Shown here one piece after another: positions 1-5,611 of a stretch of 11,426 nucleotides of DNA. Origin of the DNA: Flavobacterium sp. GTDB lineage: Bacteria; Bacteroidota; Bacteroidia; Flavobacteriales; Flavobacteriaceae. How positions within the stretch are numbered: the first letter of the stretch is position 1; each line of letters begins with the position of its first letter. The translations under genes and the position numbers were made by a program. The notes under the pieces were generated by a model that worked only from the letters and a program-made list of their open reading frames with translations, searched no databases and had not been told where the DNA came from. The DNA lies in NCBI GenBank assembly GCA_019105125.1, contig JAHRWO010000202.1, forward strand, positions 1-11,426, written 5' to 3'.

Positions 1-2
1 GA

Positions 3-422
3 ATTCATGCGATGTTATTATATCGAACACCCGAATCTTTACAAGAAAAATTTCATACCAAATTGCAAAATTCGGAAGGATTGTTTCAAGTGGAAAGTTG
101 GTTGTTGCATCATGGAGAAAAATTGCAAAATCGATTCCAACTTTCAGCTTACAAACTCATGAATCATTTATTGAAAACGACCAATATTTTTAAAAACAAT
201 AATAAATCGGAAGTCATCAAAAGCATCTCATTAAACATTCATCTAATTAGCGTGGATACCGATTATTTTTTTACGTCAAACGAAATCAAAACCGCTTTTC
301 AGGAAGTCAAAAACTACAAAAACAATTCATTTTATCACGAAATCAAATCCATTCACGGACACGATGCTTTCTTGATAGAATTTGAACAACTAAACAGCAT
401 ACTAAAACCTATATTCAATTAA
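3..422 (+). CDS. metX: Homoserine O-acetyltransferase, C-terminal part (5' end outside window)
   Basis: This is the C-terminal end of an alpha/beta-hydrolase-fold homoserine acetyltransferase, which makes O-acetylhomoserine from homoserine and acetyl-CoA in the cytoplasm. The frame is open back to the window edge, reading I-H-A before the methionine at 12. That methionine is internal: AMLLYRTPESLQEKF is a family core segment, so position 12 is not the start. About 140 residues are visible of a protein usually over 300. Counted from that Met, VDTDYFF (81-87) carries the probable catalytic Asp84 and SIHGHDAFLIEFEQL (113-127) the probable catalytic His117. The nucleophilic serine lies outside the window. 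One base separates the stop from the thrA start, so the two are very probably co-transcribed and translationally coupled. The GHDAFL motif and the neighbours make the call firm. Succinyl- rather than acetyl-specificity cannot be excluded from this fragment. Confidence 0.88.
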   Translation: MHAMLLYRTPESLQEKFHTKLQNSEGLFQVESWLLHHGEKLQNRFQLSAYKLMNHLLKTTNIFKNNNKSEVIKSISLNIHLISVDTDYFFTSNEIKTAFQEVKNYKNNSFYHEIKSIHGHDAFLIEFEQLNSILKPIFN

Positions 423-423
423 A

Positions 424-2838
424 ATGAAAATATTAAAATTTGGAGGAAAATCATTAGCAAACGGAGAAGGATTGCAAAAAGTAATTCAAACGATTGCTCA
501 AAAATATTTCAATAACGAACCAATCGCAGTAGTAGTTTCGGCAAGAGGTAACGCCACTGACGAATTGGTAATTTTACTAAAAAAAGCACAAGCCAACATC
601 AATTTTCAAGCGGATTTTGAGCAATTCAAAAAATACCAATTGGAAGGTTTGAAAGAAAATATCTTCGAAGAAGAATTCTCGGTTTTGCAGAAATTACTAG
701 AAGGCGTTTCGCTATTAGGAGATTACAGCGAAAAAATCAAAGATCAAGTCATTGCGTATGGCGAAATTTTATCCGCAAAATACGTCGCTAATGTTTTAAA
801 CGAAAACAGTATCAAAGCACAATTTACAGATTCACGTCAATTAATTAAAACCGATATCAACTTTGGAAATGCCCAACCAATAGACGCTGTTTCAAAGCGA
901 AATGTGTTAGATTATTTCGAAAAAAACACCGATAAAGTCAACATTGTAACCGGTTTTATAGGTTCAACTTTACATAATGAAACCACCACTTTAGGAAGAA
1001 ATGGGAGTAATTACACCGCTTCCTTGTTAGCAAATTATCTAAACGCCGAAGAATTTCAAAATTACACACACGTTGATGGAATTTTCACGGCTAATCCTGA
1101 TTTAGTTTCCGATGCGAAAAAAATCGAGCGATTATCGTTCAACGAAGCGAATGAGTTAGCGAATTTTGGAGCGCAAATTTTACATGCCAAAACCATTATT
1201 CCTTTGGTAGAAAAAAATATTCCATTACGCATTTTAAACACATTTAATCCTGAAAATGATGGAACATTAATCACTTCTGAACAAACCAATGAAGGCATAA
1301 AATCGCTTTCGGTTTTAACGAATGTTTCGTTGATAAATTTAGAAGGAAGAGGTTTATTAGGAAAAACTGGTGTCGATGCAAGAATTTTCCGAGTAATGGC
1401 TGAAAACGATATTAGTGTTAGTATTATTTCGCAAGGTTCTTCGGAAAGAGGAATTGGTTTAGTAGTGAGTTCTGATAAGGCTTCGAAAGCATTAGTTGGC
1501 TTGGAAAAAGAATTTGAAACTGATTTTTATACGAAAGATGTCAATAAAATTTCGGTAAACGATAACATTGCTGTGATTTCTATAATTGGACAAGATTTAA
1601 CAAATTTCCATAAACCTTACACGGCTTTAATCCGAAATAAAATCACGCCGATTTTGTTGAATAATACCGTTACGGGAAGAAATATCAGTTTGGTCATCAG
1701 TCAAGATGAATTCAAACGTGCTTTAAATGTAATTCATGGCGAAATTTTTGGAGTAGCGAAAAAAATCAATATAGCCATTTTTGGTCACGGAACGGTTGGC
1801 GGAACTTTGATTTCCCAAATTTTAGAATCTGTGAAAAATATCGAGAAACGAAAAGGAATTAAACTGAATGTTTTTGCGATAGCGAATTCAAAGAAAGTCT
1901 TGTTGAATAAATTTGGAATTAGCGAAAATTGGAAAGCGACTTTAGAAGATAAAGGTCAGGAATATAAAGTAGAAGATATTATCGCTTACGCCAAAGAGCA
2001 CCATTTGGAAAATTTAATCGCAATTGACAACACCGCAAGTGCAACTTTTATCGAAAATTACATTTCGTTAGCTGAAAATAGTTTCGATTTAATTTCTTCT
2101 AATAAAGTTGCGAATACCGTAAGTTTTGATTTTTACAAAAAACTACGTAAAGTGCTGAAAGATAACCAAAAAGAATATTTGTATGAGACCAATGTTGGCG
2201 CAGGTTTACCCTTAATTGATACGATAAAATTACTGCATTTATCAGGTGAAAATATCACCAAAATCAAAGGTGTTTTCTCAGGAACATTGAGTTATTTATT
2301 CAATAATTTTTCGGTAGAAAACAAGAAATTCAGCGAAGTATTACAAGAGGCCATTGACAAAGGTTTTACAGAGCCAGACCCAAGAGAGGATTTAAACGGA
2401 AACGACGTTGGTCGAAAATTATTAATCTTAGCACGTGAATTAGATTTGCAAAACGAGTTCGAAGAAATTCAAATCCAAAACTTAATTCCAGAAGCTTTGC
2501 GAGAAGGAAATACTTCAGATTTTCTAAAGCGTTTATCTGAATTAGACGGAATTTACCAAAACATCAAAGACGCTCAGGGTCCAAATGAAGTGCTGAGATA
2601 CATCGGTGAATTATCGGGTGATTTACAACAAGACAAAGGGAAATTAGAAGTAAAACTAATTTCGGTTCCAACCAATTCAGCTTTAGGTTCGTTAAAAGGT
2701 TCGGATTCTATTTTTGAAATTTACACAGAATCTTACGGCGAACAACCTATCGTAATTCAAGGTGCTGGAGCAGGAGCATCTGTAACCGCAAGAGGTGTTT
2801 TTGGCGATATTTTACGCTTATCCGAAAAAAAATTATAA
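424..2838 (+). CDS. thrA: Bifunctional aspartokinase / homoserine dehydrogenase
   Basis: The 804-residue fusion catalyses the first step (aspartate to aspartyl phosphate) and third step (aspartate semialdehyde to homoserine) of the aspartate family pathway. The kinase domain covers about residues 1-290, with KFGGKS at 5-10, VVVSARGN at 36-43, TTLGRNGSNYTAS at 188-200 and VDGIFT at 217-222. Two ACT-like regulatory segments follow at about 295-445 (SVSIISQGSSERGIGLVV at 331-348). The dehydrogenase half runs from about 448, with Rossmann motif IAIFGHGTVGG at 450-460, SSNK at 558-561, TNVGAGLP at 589-596, and GFTEPDPREDLNGNDVGRKL at 647-666. Length matches the E. coli ThrA/MetL type. The start ATG lies one base after the metX stop. 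Odd points are Asn196 where the family normally has Asp (GSD), and His216 where it normally has Asp (TDVDG). Threonine or methionine feedback is likely through the ACT region but cannot be read from sequence. Confidence 0.95.
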   Translation: MKILKFGGKSLANGEGLQKVIQTIAQKYFNNEPIAVVVSARGNATDELVILLKKAQANINFQADFEQFKKYQLEGLKENIFEEEFSVLQKLLEGVSLLGDYSEKIKDQVIAYGEILSAKYVANVLNENSIKAQFTDSRQLIKTDINFGNAQPIDAVSKRNVLDYFEKNTDKVNIVTGFIGSTLHNETTTLGRNGSNYTASLLANYLNAEEFQNYTHVDGIFTANPDLVSDAKKIERLSFNEANELANFGAQILHAKTIIPLVEKNIPLRILNTFNPENDGTLITSEQTNEGIKSLSVLTNVSLINLEGRGLLGKTGVDARIFRVMAENDISVSIISQGSSERGIGLVVSSDKASKALVGLEKEFETDFYTKDVNKISVNDNIAVISIIGQDLTNFHKPYTALIRNKITPILLNNTVTGRNISLVISQDEFKRALNVIHGEIFGVAKKINIAIFGHGTVGGTLISQILESVKNIEKRKGIKLNVFAIANSKKVLLNKFGISENWKATLEDKGQEYKVEDIIAYAKEHHLENLIAIDNTASATFIENYISLAENSFDLISSNKVANTVSFDFYKKLRKVLKDNQKEYLYETNVGAGLPLIDTIKLLHLSGENITKIKGVFSGTLSYLFNNFSVENKKFSEVLQEAIDKGFTEPDPREDLNGNDVGRKLLILARELDLQNEFEEIQIQNLIPEALREGNTSDFLKRLSELDGIYQNIKDAQGPNEVLRYIGELSGDLQQDKGKLEVKLISVPTNSALGSLKGSDSIFEIYTESYGEQPIVIQGAGAGASVTARGVFGDILRLSEKKL

Positions 2839-2850
2839 CCACCCAAACTC

Positions 2851-2885
2851 AAAACCTGCAAGATTTTAAAAGTCTTGTGGGTTTT
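2851..2885. repeat. REP-like palindrome / possible terminator hairpin after thrA
   Basis: An inverted repeat has arms AAAACCTGCAAGA (2851-2863) and TCTTGTGGGTTTT (2873-2885). It gives a 13-bp stem (two G-U wobbles in RNA) around a 9-base loop TTTTAAAAG. The 3' arm ends in four T then ACACTTT, so it could slow or end transcription in part. Its look, two purine/CC-rich arms around TTTTAAAA, matches a dispersed palindrome class I recall from flavobacterial genomes. It lies between thrA and metZ, where readthrough would be expected. Confidence 0.6.
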
Positions 2886-2890
2886 ACACT

Positions 2891-2922
2891 TTAACAGTTC
2901 AACGATTAAACAATTCAACAAA
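2891..2922. repeat. 8-nt periodic repeat upstream of metZ
   Basis: There are four head-to-tail degenerate 8-mers: TTAACAGT, TCAACGAT, TAAACAAT, TCAACAAA, roughly T-N-AACRRT. The block sits just after the palindrome at 2851-2885 and ends 7 bases before the metZ ATG, so it forms the whole immediate leader. AT-rich arrays like this occur in flavobacterial intergenic regions; no function is visible here. Confidence 0.55.
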
Positions 2923-2929
2923 CAAAAAA

Positions 2930-4102
2930 ATGAGCAACCAAAATTTAGGATTAGAAACCCAAGCCATCAGAACGCAATTAGATCGCACACAATATTTAGA
3001 ACATTCCGTTCCGTTATATTTAACTTCCAGTTTTATTTTTGAAGATGCCGAAGACATGCGCGCTTCTTTTGCTGAGGAGAAAGAACGCAATATTTACAGC
3101 CGATTTTCCAATCCCAACACATCCGAATTTGTTGAAAAAATTTGTCAAATGGAAGGAGCAGAAGACGGTTACGCTTTCGCAACAGGAATGGCGGCGGTAT
3201 ATTCTACTTTTGCTGCTTTGTTGAATTCGGGAGATCATATTGTTTCGGCAAGTAGTGTTTTTGGTTCGACGCATACGTTGTTTACTAAATATTTTCCAAA
3301 ATGGAACATCGCCACTTCGTATTTCGATGTCAACCAACCAGAAACGATTGAAAATTTCATCCAACCAAACACGAAAATTCTTTACGCAGAGTCACCAACC
3401 AATCCAGCGGTTGATATTTTAGATTTAGAATTATTGGGAAAAATCGCCAAAAAACACAATCTGATTTTGATTATCGATAATTGTTTTGCCACACCATACA
3501 TCCAAAATCCAATTCAATTTGGTGCCGATTTAGTGATTCATTCTGCTACCAAATTAATCGATGGTCAAGGAAGGGTTTTAGGTGGAGTAACCGTTGGACG
3601 TTCTGATTTAATTCGTGAAATTTATTTGTTTTCCCGAAATACTGGTCCGGCCTTGTCGCCTTTCAATGCTTGGGTATTGTCTAAAAGTTTAGAAACGTTG
3701 CCGGTTCGTATCGAAAAACATTGCGAAAACGCTTTAAAAGTGGCCGAATTTTTAGAATTTCATCCGAATGTAGCTTCAGTGAAATATCCGTTTTTGAAAT
3801 CTCATCCGCAATATGATGTCGCAAAAAAGCAAATGAAATTAGGAGGAAACATCGTAGCTTTCGAAATCAAAGGTGGAATTGAATCGGGAAGAAAGTTTTT
3901 GGATAAAATCAAATTGTGTTCGTTGTCTGCGAATTTAGGTGACACGCGTTCGATTGTAACGCATCCAGCTTCCACAACGCATAGTAAATTAACAGAAGAA
4001 GAACGTTTGGCAGTTAGTATTACAGATGGTTTGGTGCGTGTTTCTGTGGGTTTGGAAACGGTTCAAGATGTAATTAACGACTTAAAACAAGCGTTAGAAT
4101 AA
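2930..4102 (+). CDS. metZ: O-acyl-homoserine sulfhydrylase (MetZ-type, PLP-dependent)
   Basis: A 390-residue Cys/Met-metabolism PLP enzyme, predicted to convert O-acetylhomoserine (or O-succinylhomoserine) plus sulfide directly to homocysteine in the cytoplasm. Visible motifs are YSRFSNPN at 56-63 (Tyr and Arg reach the neighbouring subunit's PLP phosphate), ATGMAAV at 84-90 (phosphate loop), ESPTNP at 154-159, IDNCFATPY at 182-190 (Asp183 contacts the pyridine nitrogen), and HSATKLIDGQGRVLGG at 204-219 with Lys208 as the Schiff-base lysine. SANLGDTRSIVTHPASTTHSKL near 333-354 is MetZ-like rather than typical of cystathionine gamma-synthase. With MetX encoded just upstream, O-acetylhomoserine is the likely substrate. 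The start is the first ATG after the A-rich stretch; no Shine-Dalgarno is present. It is probably in one operon with metX-thrA despite the 91-base repeat-filled gap. Cystathionine synthase or lyase activity is the alternative. Confidence 0.88.
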   Translation: MSNQNLGLETQAIRTQLDRTQYLEHSVPLYLTSSFIFEDAEDMRASFAEEKERNIYSRFSNPNTSEFVEKICQMEGAEDGYAFATGMAAVYSTFAALLNSGDHIVSASSVFGSTHTLFTKYFPKWNIATSYFDVNQPETIENFIQPNTKILYAESPTNPAVDILDLELLGKIAKKHNLILIIDNCFATPYIQNPIQFGADLVIHSATKLIDGQGRVLGGVTVGRSDLIREIYLFSRNTGPALSPFNAWVLSKSLETLPVRIEKHCENALKVAEFLEFHPNVASVKYPFLKSHPQYDVAKKQMKLGGNIVAFEIKGGIESGRKFLDKIKLCSLSANLGDTRSIVTHPASTTHSKLTEEERLAVSITDGLVRVSVGLETVQDVINDLKQALE

Positions 4103-4116
4103 AAGTTTTTGAATTA

Positions 4117-4183
4117 TTTTATAGATTTATTTTCTGTTTAAAATTATTTATTTAGAATATAAATCTATAAAAATTATTTTTTT
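4117..4183 (+). terminator. Probable terminator after metZ
   Basis: A perfect 14-bp inverted repeat has arms TTTTATAGATTTAT (4117-4130) and ATAAATCTATAAAA (4159-4172), separated by 28 bases and followed by ATTATTTTTTT (4173-4183). It starts 15 bases after the metZ stop. The stem is AT-rich and the loop long, so strength is uncertain. Placement between the metZ stop and the next promoter and riboswitch supports the call. Confidence 0.5.
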
Positions 4184-4210
4184 AATGAAATTTTAGAAAA
4201 TATTTCATTA
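4183..4210. promoter_or_regulatory. Dyad overlapping the -33 region of the metH promoter
   Basis: TAATGAAAT (4183-4191) and ATTTCATTA (4202-4210) form a perfect 9-bp inverted repeat with a 10-base spacer. The right arm covers the place where the -33 element should lie for the TACATTTG box at 4226. It could be an operator for an unknown DNA-binding repressor or activator, or simply an AT-rich hairpin. No regulator is encoded in the window. Confidence 0.35.
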
Positions 4211-4233
4211 TTTCAATTTTGTCACTACATTTG
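4203..4233 (+). promoter_or_regulatory. Bacteroidota-type promoter for the metH-metF operon
   Basis: TACATTTG at 4226-4233 matches the TAnnTTTG -7 consensus of Bacteroidota primary sigma factors. The -33 element is weak: TTTC at 4203-4206, 19 bases upstream, instead of TTTG. Transcription would start near 4240, about 17 bases before the riboswitch aptamer. This fits a transcript that begins with the riboswitch. Confidence 0.55.
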
Positions 4234-4256
4234 CAGTGTTCATAATTATAGTGTTT

Positions 4257-4362
4257 GTTATCACGAAAGCTGGAGGGAATAGACCCTGTGAAAGCTTAGC
4301 AACCTCCCGCGCCAGTGGAAAGGTGCTACATTCTATTCCGATTTTTATCGGAAGCAGATAAC
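4257..4362 (+). ncRNA. SAM-I (S-box) riboswitch aptamer
   Basis: The aptamer senses S-adenosylmethionine in the leader of the metH1 operon. P1 is GTTATC (4257-4262) with GATAAC (4357-4362). P2 pairs AAGC (4267-4270) with GCTT (4293-4296) and continues into the GAGGG/CCCT inner helix. The conserved S-box core TGAAAGCTTAGCAACC (4289-4304) and AAGGTGCTA (4320-4328) are present. P4 is a perfect 7-bp hairpin TTCCGAT-TTTT-ATCGGAA (4336-4353). Loop bases TAG (4280-4282) can pair with CTA (4326-4328), the usual S-box pseudoknot. The aptamer lies 84 bases before the metH1 start. High SAM is expected to reduce expression of metH1, metH2 and metF. The downstream platform has no clear U-tract terminator. 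Confidence 0.93.
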
Positions 4363-4446
4363 GTTAGAATTGCTCTCCAACTTTCTACGGTAACAAATTA
4401 AGTTAATAAAGAGAAATTAGGCAATTAGCCTTTGTGAGAGAATACA
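4363..4446 (+). promoter_or_regulatory. Riboswitch expression platform / metH1 leader
   Basis: The leader between aptamer and start codon contains CTTTC (4381-4385) and GGTAAC (4389-4394). These can pair with GAAAG (4265-4269) and GTTATC (4257-4262), competing with P1 and P2. CTCTC at 4373-4377 is complementary to GAGAG at 4436-4440, just before the ATG. A short hairpin AGGC-AATTA-GCCT lies near 4419-4431 without a long T tract. Control by translation or factor-dependent termination seems more likely than an intrinsic terminator, but this is inference. Confidence 0.45.
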
Positions 4447-5439
4447 ATGTCAAAAATTCAAGAAGAAATCAAAAAACGAATTCTCGTACTCGATGGAGCG
4501 ATGGGAACGATGTTGCAACGTTATAAATTTGAAGAAGAAGATTTTAGAGGCGAACGTTTCAAAGATTTTCCACATCCATTAAAAGGAAATAACGATTTAC
4601 TTTCCATTACTCAACCCGAAGCTGTAAAATCGGTACATCGCGCTTATTTTGAAGCAGGTGCCGATATTGTAGAAACCAATACTTTTTCGGGAACTACTAT
4701 CGGAATGGCGGATTATCACATGGAAGATTTAGTCTATGAGTTGAATTTTCAATCAGCAAAAATCGCTTGTGAAGTTGCTGATGAATTTACAGATAAACCA
4801 AGATTTGTAGCAGGTTCCATTGGTCCAACAAACCGAACAGCATCGATGTCGCCTGATGTAAATGACCCAGGATTTCGAGCTGTGAATTTCGACGACCTAA
4901 AAATCGCCTACAAACAACAGGTCGAGGCTTTAATTGATGGCGGTTGCGATTTACTTTTAGTAGAAACGATTTTTGATACGTTAAATGCAAAAGCCGCTTT
5001 GTTTGCGATTGAGGAAGTGAAAGAGGAACGCAATATCGATATTCCAGTAATGGTTTCAGGAACAATTACAGATGCTTCTGGAAGAACGCTTTCGGGTCAA
5101 ACCGTGGAAGCTTTTTTGATTTCGATTTCACATATTCCTTTGTTGAGTGTTGGATTTAATTGTGCTTTAGGAGCCGACCAATTAAAGCCGTATTTGAAAC
5201 GATTAGGAAATAACACCTCGTTAAATATTTCAGCACATCCAAATGCAGGTTTACCCAATGCCTTCGGACAATATGACCAAACGCCTGAAGAAATGCAGCA
5301 ATTGATTCGTGAATATTTACAAGAAAATTTAGTGAATATCATCGGTGGATGTTGCGGAACAACCCCAGAGCATATCAAATTAATCGCTGAGGTAGCAAAA
5401 GAATTTCAACTTAGGACGCAACAATTGAAATCCGTTTAA
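4447..5439 (+). CDS. metH1: Methionine synthase, homocysteine-binding subunit (split MetH, N-terminal part)
   Basis: The 330-residue protein corresponds to only the first module of cobalamin-dependent methionine synthase, the homocysteine-binding TIM barrel. It binds zinc and activates homocysteine for methyl transfer. Visible motifs are LDGAMGTMLQ at 15-24, ETNTFSGTT at 76-84, GSIGPTNRTASMSPDVNDPGFR at 123-144, GFNCALGA at 236-243 with zinc ligand Cys239, and GGCCGTTPEH at 300-309 with zinc ligands Cys302 and Cys303. All three zinc cysteines are intact. It ends where the folate module of full-length MetH would begin, and that module is encoded separately from 5601. The ATG follows the riboswitch leader. 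A stand-alone homocysteine S-methyltransferase (betaine or S-methylmethionine type) has the same fold, but the SAM riboswitch, the MetH-like TASMSPDVNDPGFR segment and the adjacent remaining MetH modules make a MetH subunit much more likely. Confidence 0.9.
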   Translation: MSKIQEEIKKRILVLDGAMGTMLQRYKFEEEDFRGERFKDFPHPLKGNNDLLSITQPEAVKSVHRAYFEAGADIVETNTFSGTTIGMADYHMEDLVYELNFQSAKIACEVADEFTDKPRFVAGSIGPTNRTASMSPDVNDPGFRAVNFDDLKIAYKQQVEALIDGGCDLLLVETIFDTLNAKAALFAIEEVKEERNIDIPVMVSGTITDASGRTLSGQTVEAFLISISHIPLLSVGFNCALGADQLKPYLKRLGNNTSLNISAHPNAGLPNAFGQYDQTPEEMQQLIREYLQENLVNIIGGCCGTTPEHIKLIAEVAKEFQLRTQQLKSV

Positions 5440-5456
5440 TCAGTGAAATCTGTGGC
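5430..5456. repeat. 9-nt periodic repeat across the metH1 stop codon
   Basis: Three tandem 9-mers, ATCCGTTTA, ATCAGTGAA and ATCTGTGGC, start within the last codons of metH1. The stop codon (5437-5439) spans the join of units one and two, so the repeat supplies the C-terminal Ser-Val and the stop. It resembles the AATCTGTGGCAAAAA elements I recall from Bacteroidota intergenic regions. Confidence 0.55.
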
Positions 5457-5470
5457 AAAAAAATATTACA

Positions 5471-5611
5471 ATGAAAAACAGAACAATAAAAATAAATTTC
5501 GAAACATTTTTACAGTCGCAACGAAGTTGGGTTTGCCAATACGTGAGCAACAATAAATCCTTTTGGAAAGATGTTGCGAAACACTATAAAAGAATAAGTA
5601 ATGAGTTATAA
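5471..5611 (+). CDS. Unrecognised 46-residue small ORF between the MetH halves
   Basis: An ATG-initiated frame of 46 codons lies wholly in the 161-base gap between metH1 and metH2. It ends 11 bases inside metH2, sharing ATGAGTTATAA with the next start, an arrangement typical of translational coupling. I do not recognise the product. It begins [15 protein letters not shown], contains SQRSWVCQY and [12 protein letters not shown], is rich in Lys/Arg/Asn with two Trp and one Cys, and looks soluble, with no membrane segment or signal peptide. The second half could form an amphipathic helix. Codon choice (AAA, TTT, AAT) resembles its neighbours. It is not a linker homologue, because full-length MetH has little sequence between these two modules. 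It could be a genuine small protein of the operon, a leader ORF that couples metH2 translation to ribosomes from upstream, or a chance frame. Confidence 0.45.
   Translation: MKNRTIKINFETFLQSQRSWVCQYVSNNKSFWKDVAKHYKRISNEL

Noticed and set aside
1..6. EcoRI site (GAATTC) at the exact start of the window, suggesting a cloned fragment
   Set aside because: GAATTC also occurs inside thrA (near 674) and elsewhere; in AT-rich DNA it is common, and the window's other end has no matching site.
3020..3422. Several open frames on both strands overlapping metZ
   Set aside because: They fall in the PLP-enzyme coding region and encode no recognisable domain; the metZ frame carries the full motif set.
4787..5378. 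Minus-strand open frames within metH1
   Set aside because: They lie opposite the conserved homocysteine barrel, with no start context or motifs of their own.
5439..5601. Frameshift or sequencing error splitting one metH gene
   Set aside because: The halves are separated by a stop, a repeat and 161 bases, and each has a proper start and end at a module boundary, so the split looks genuine.
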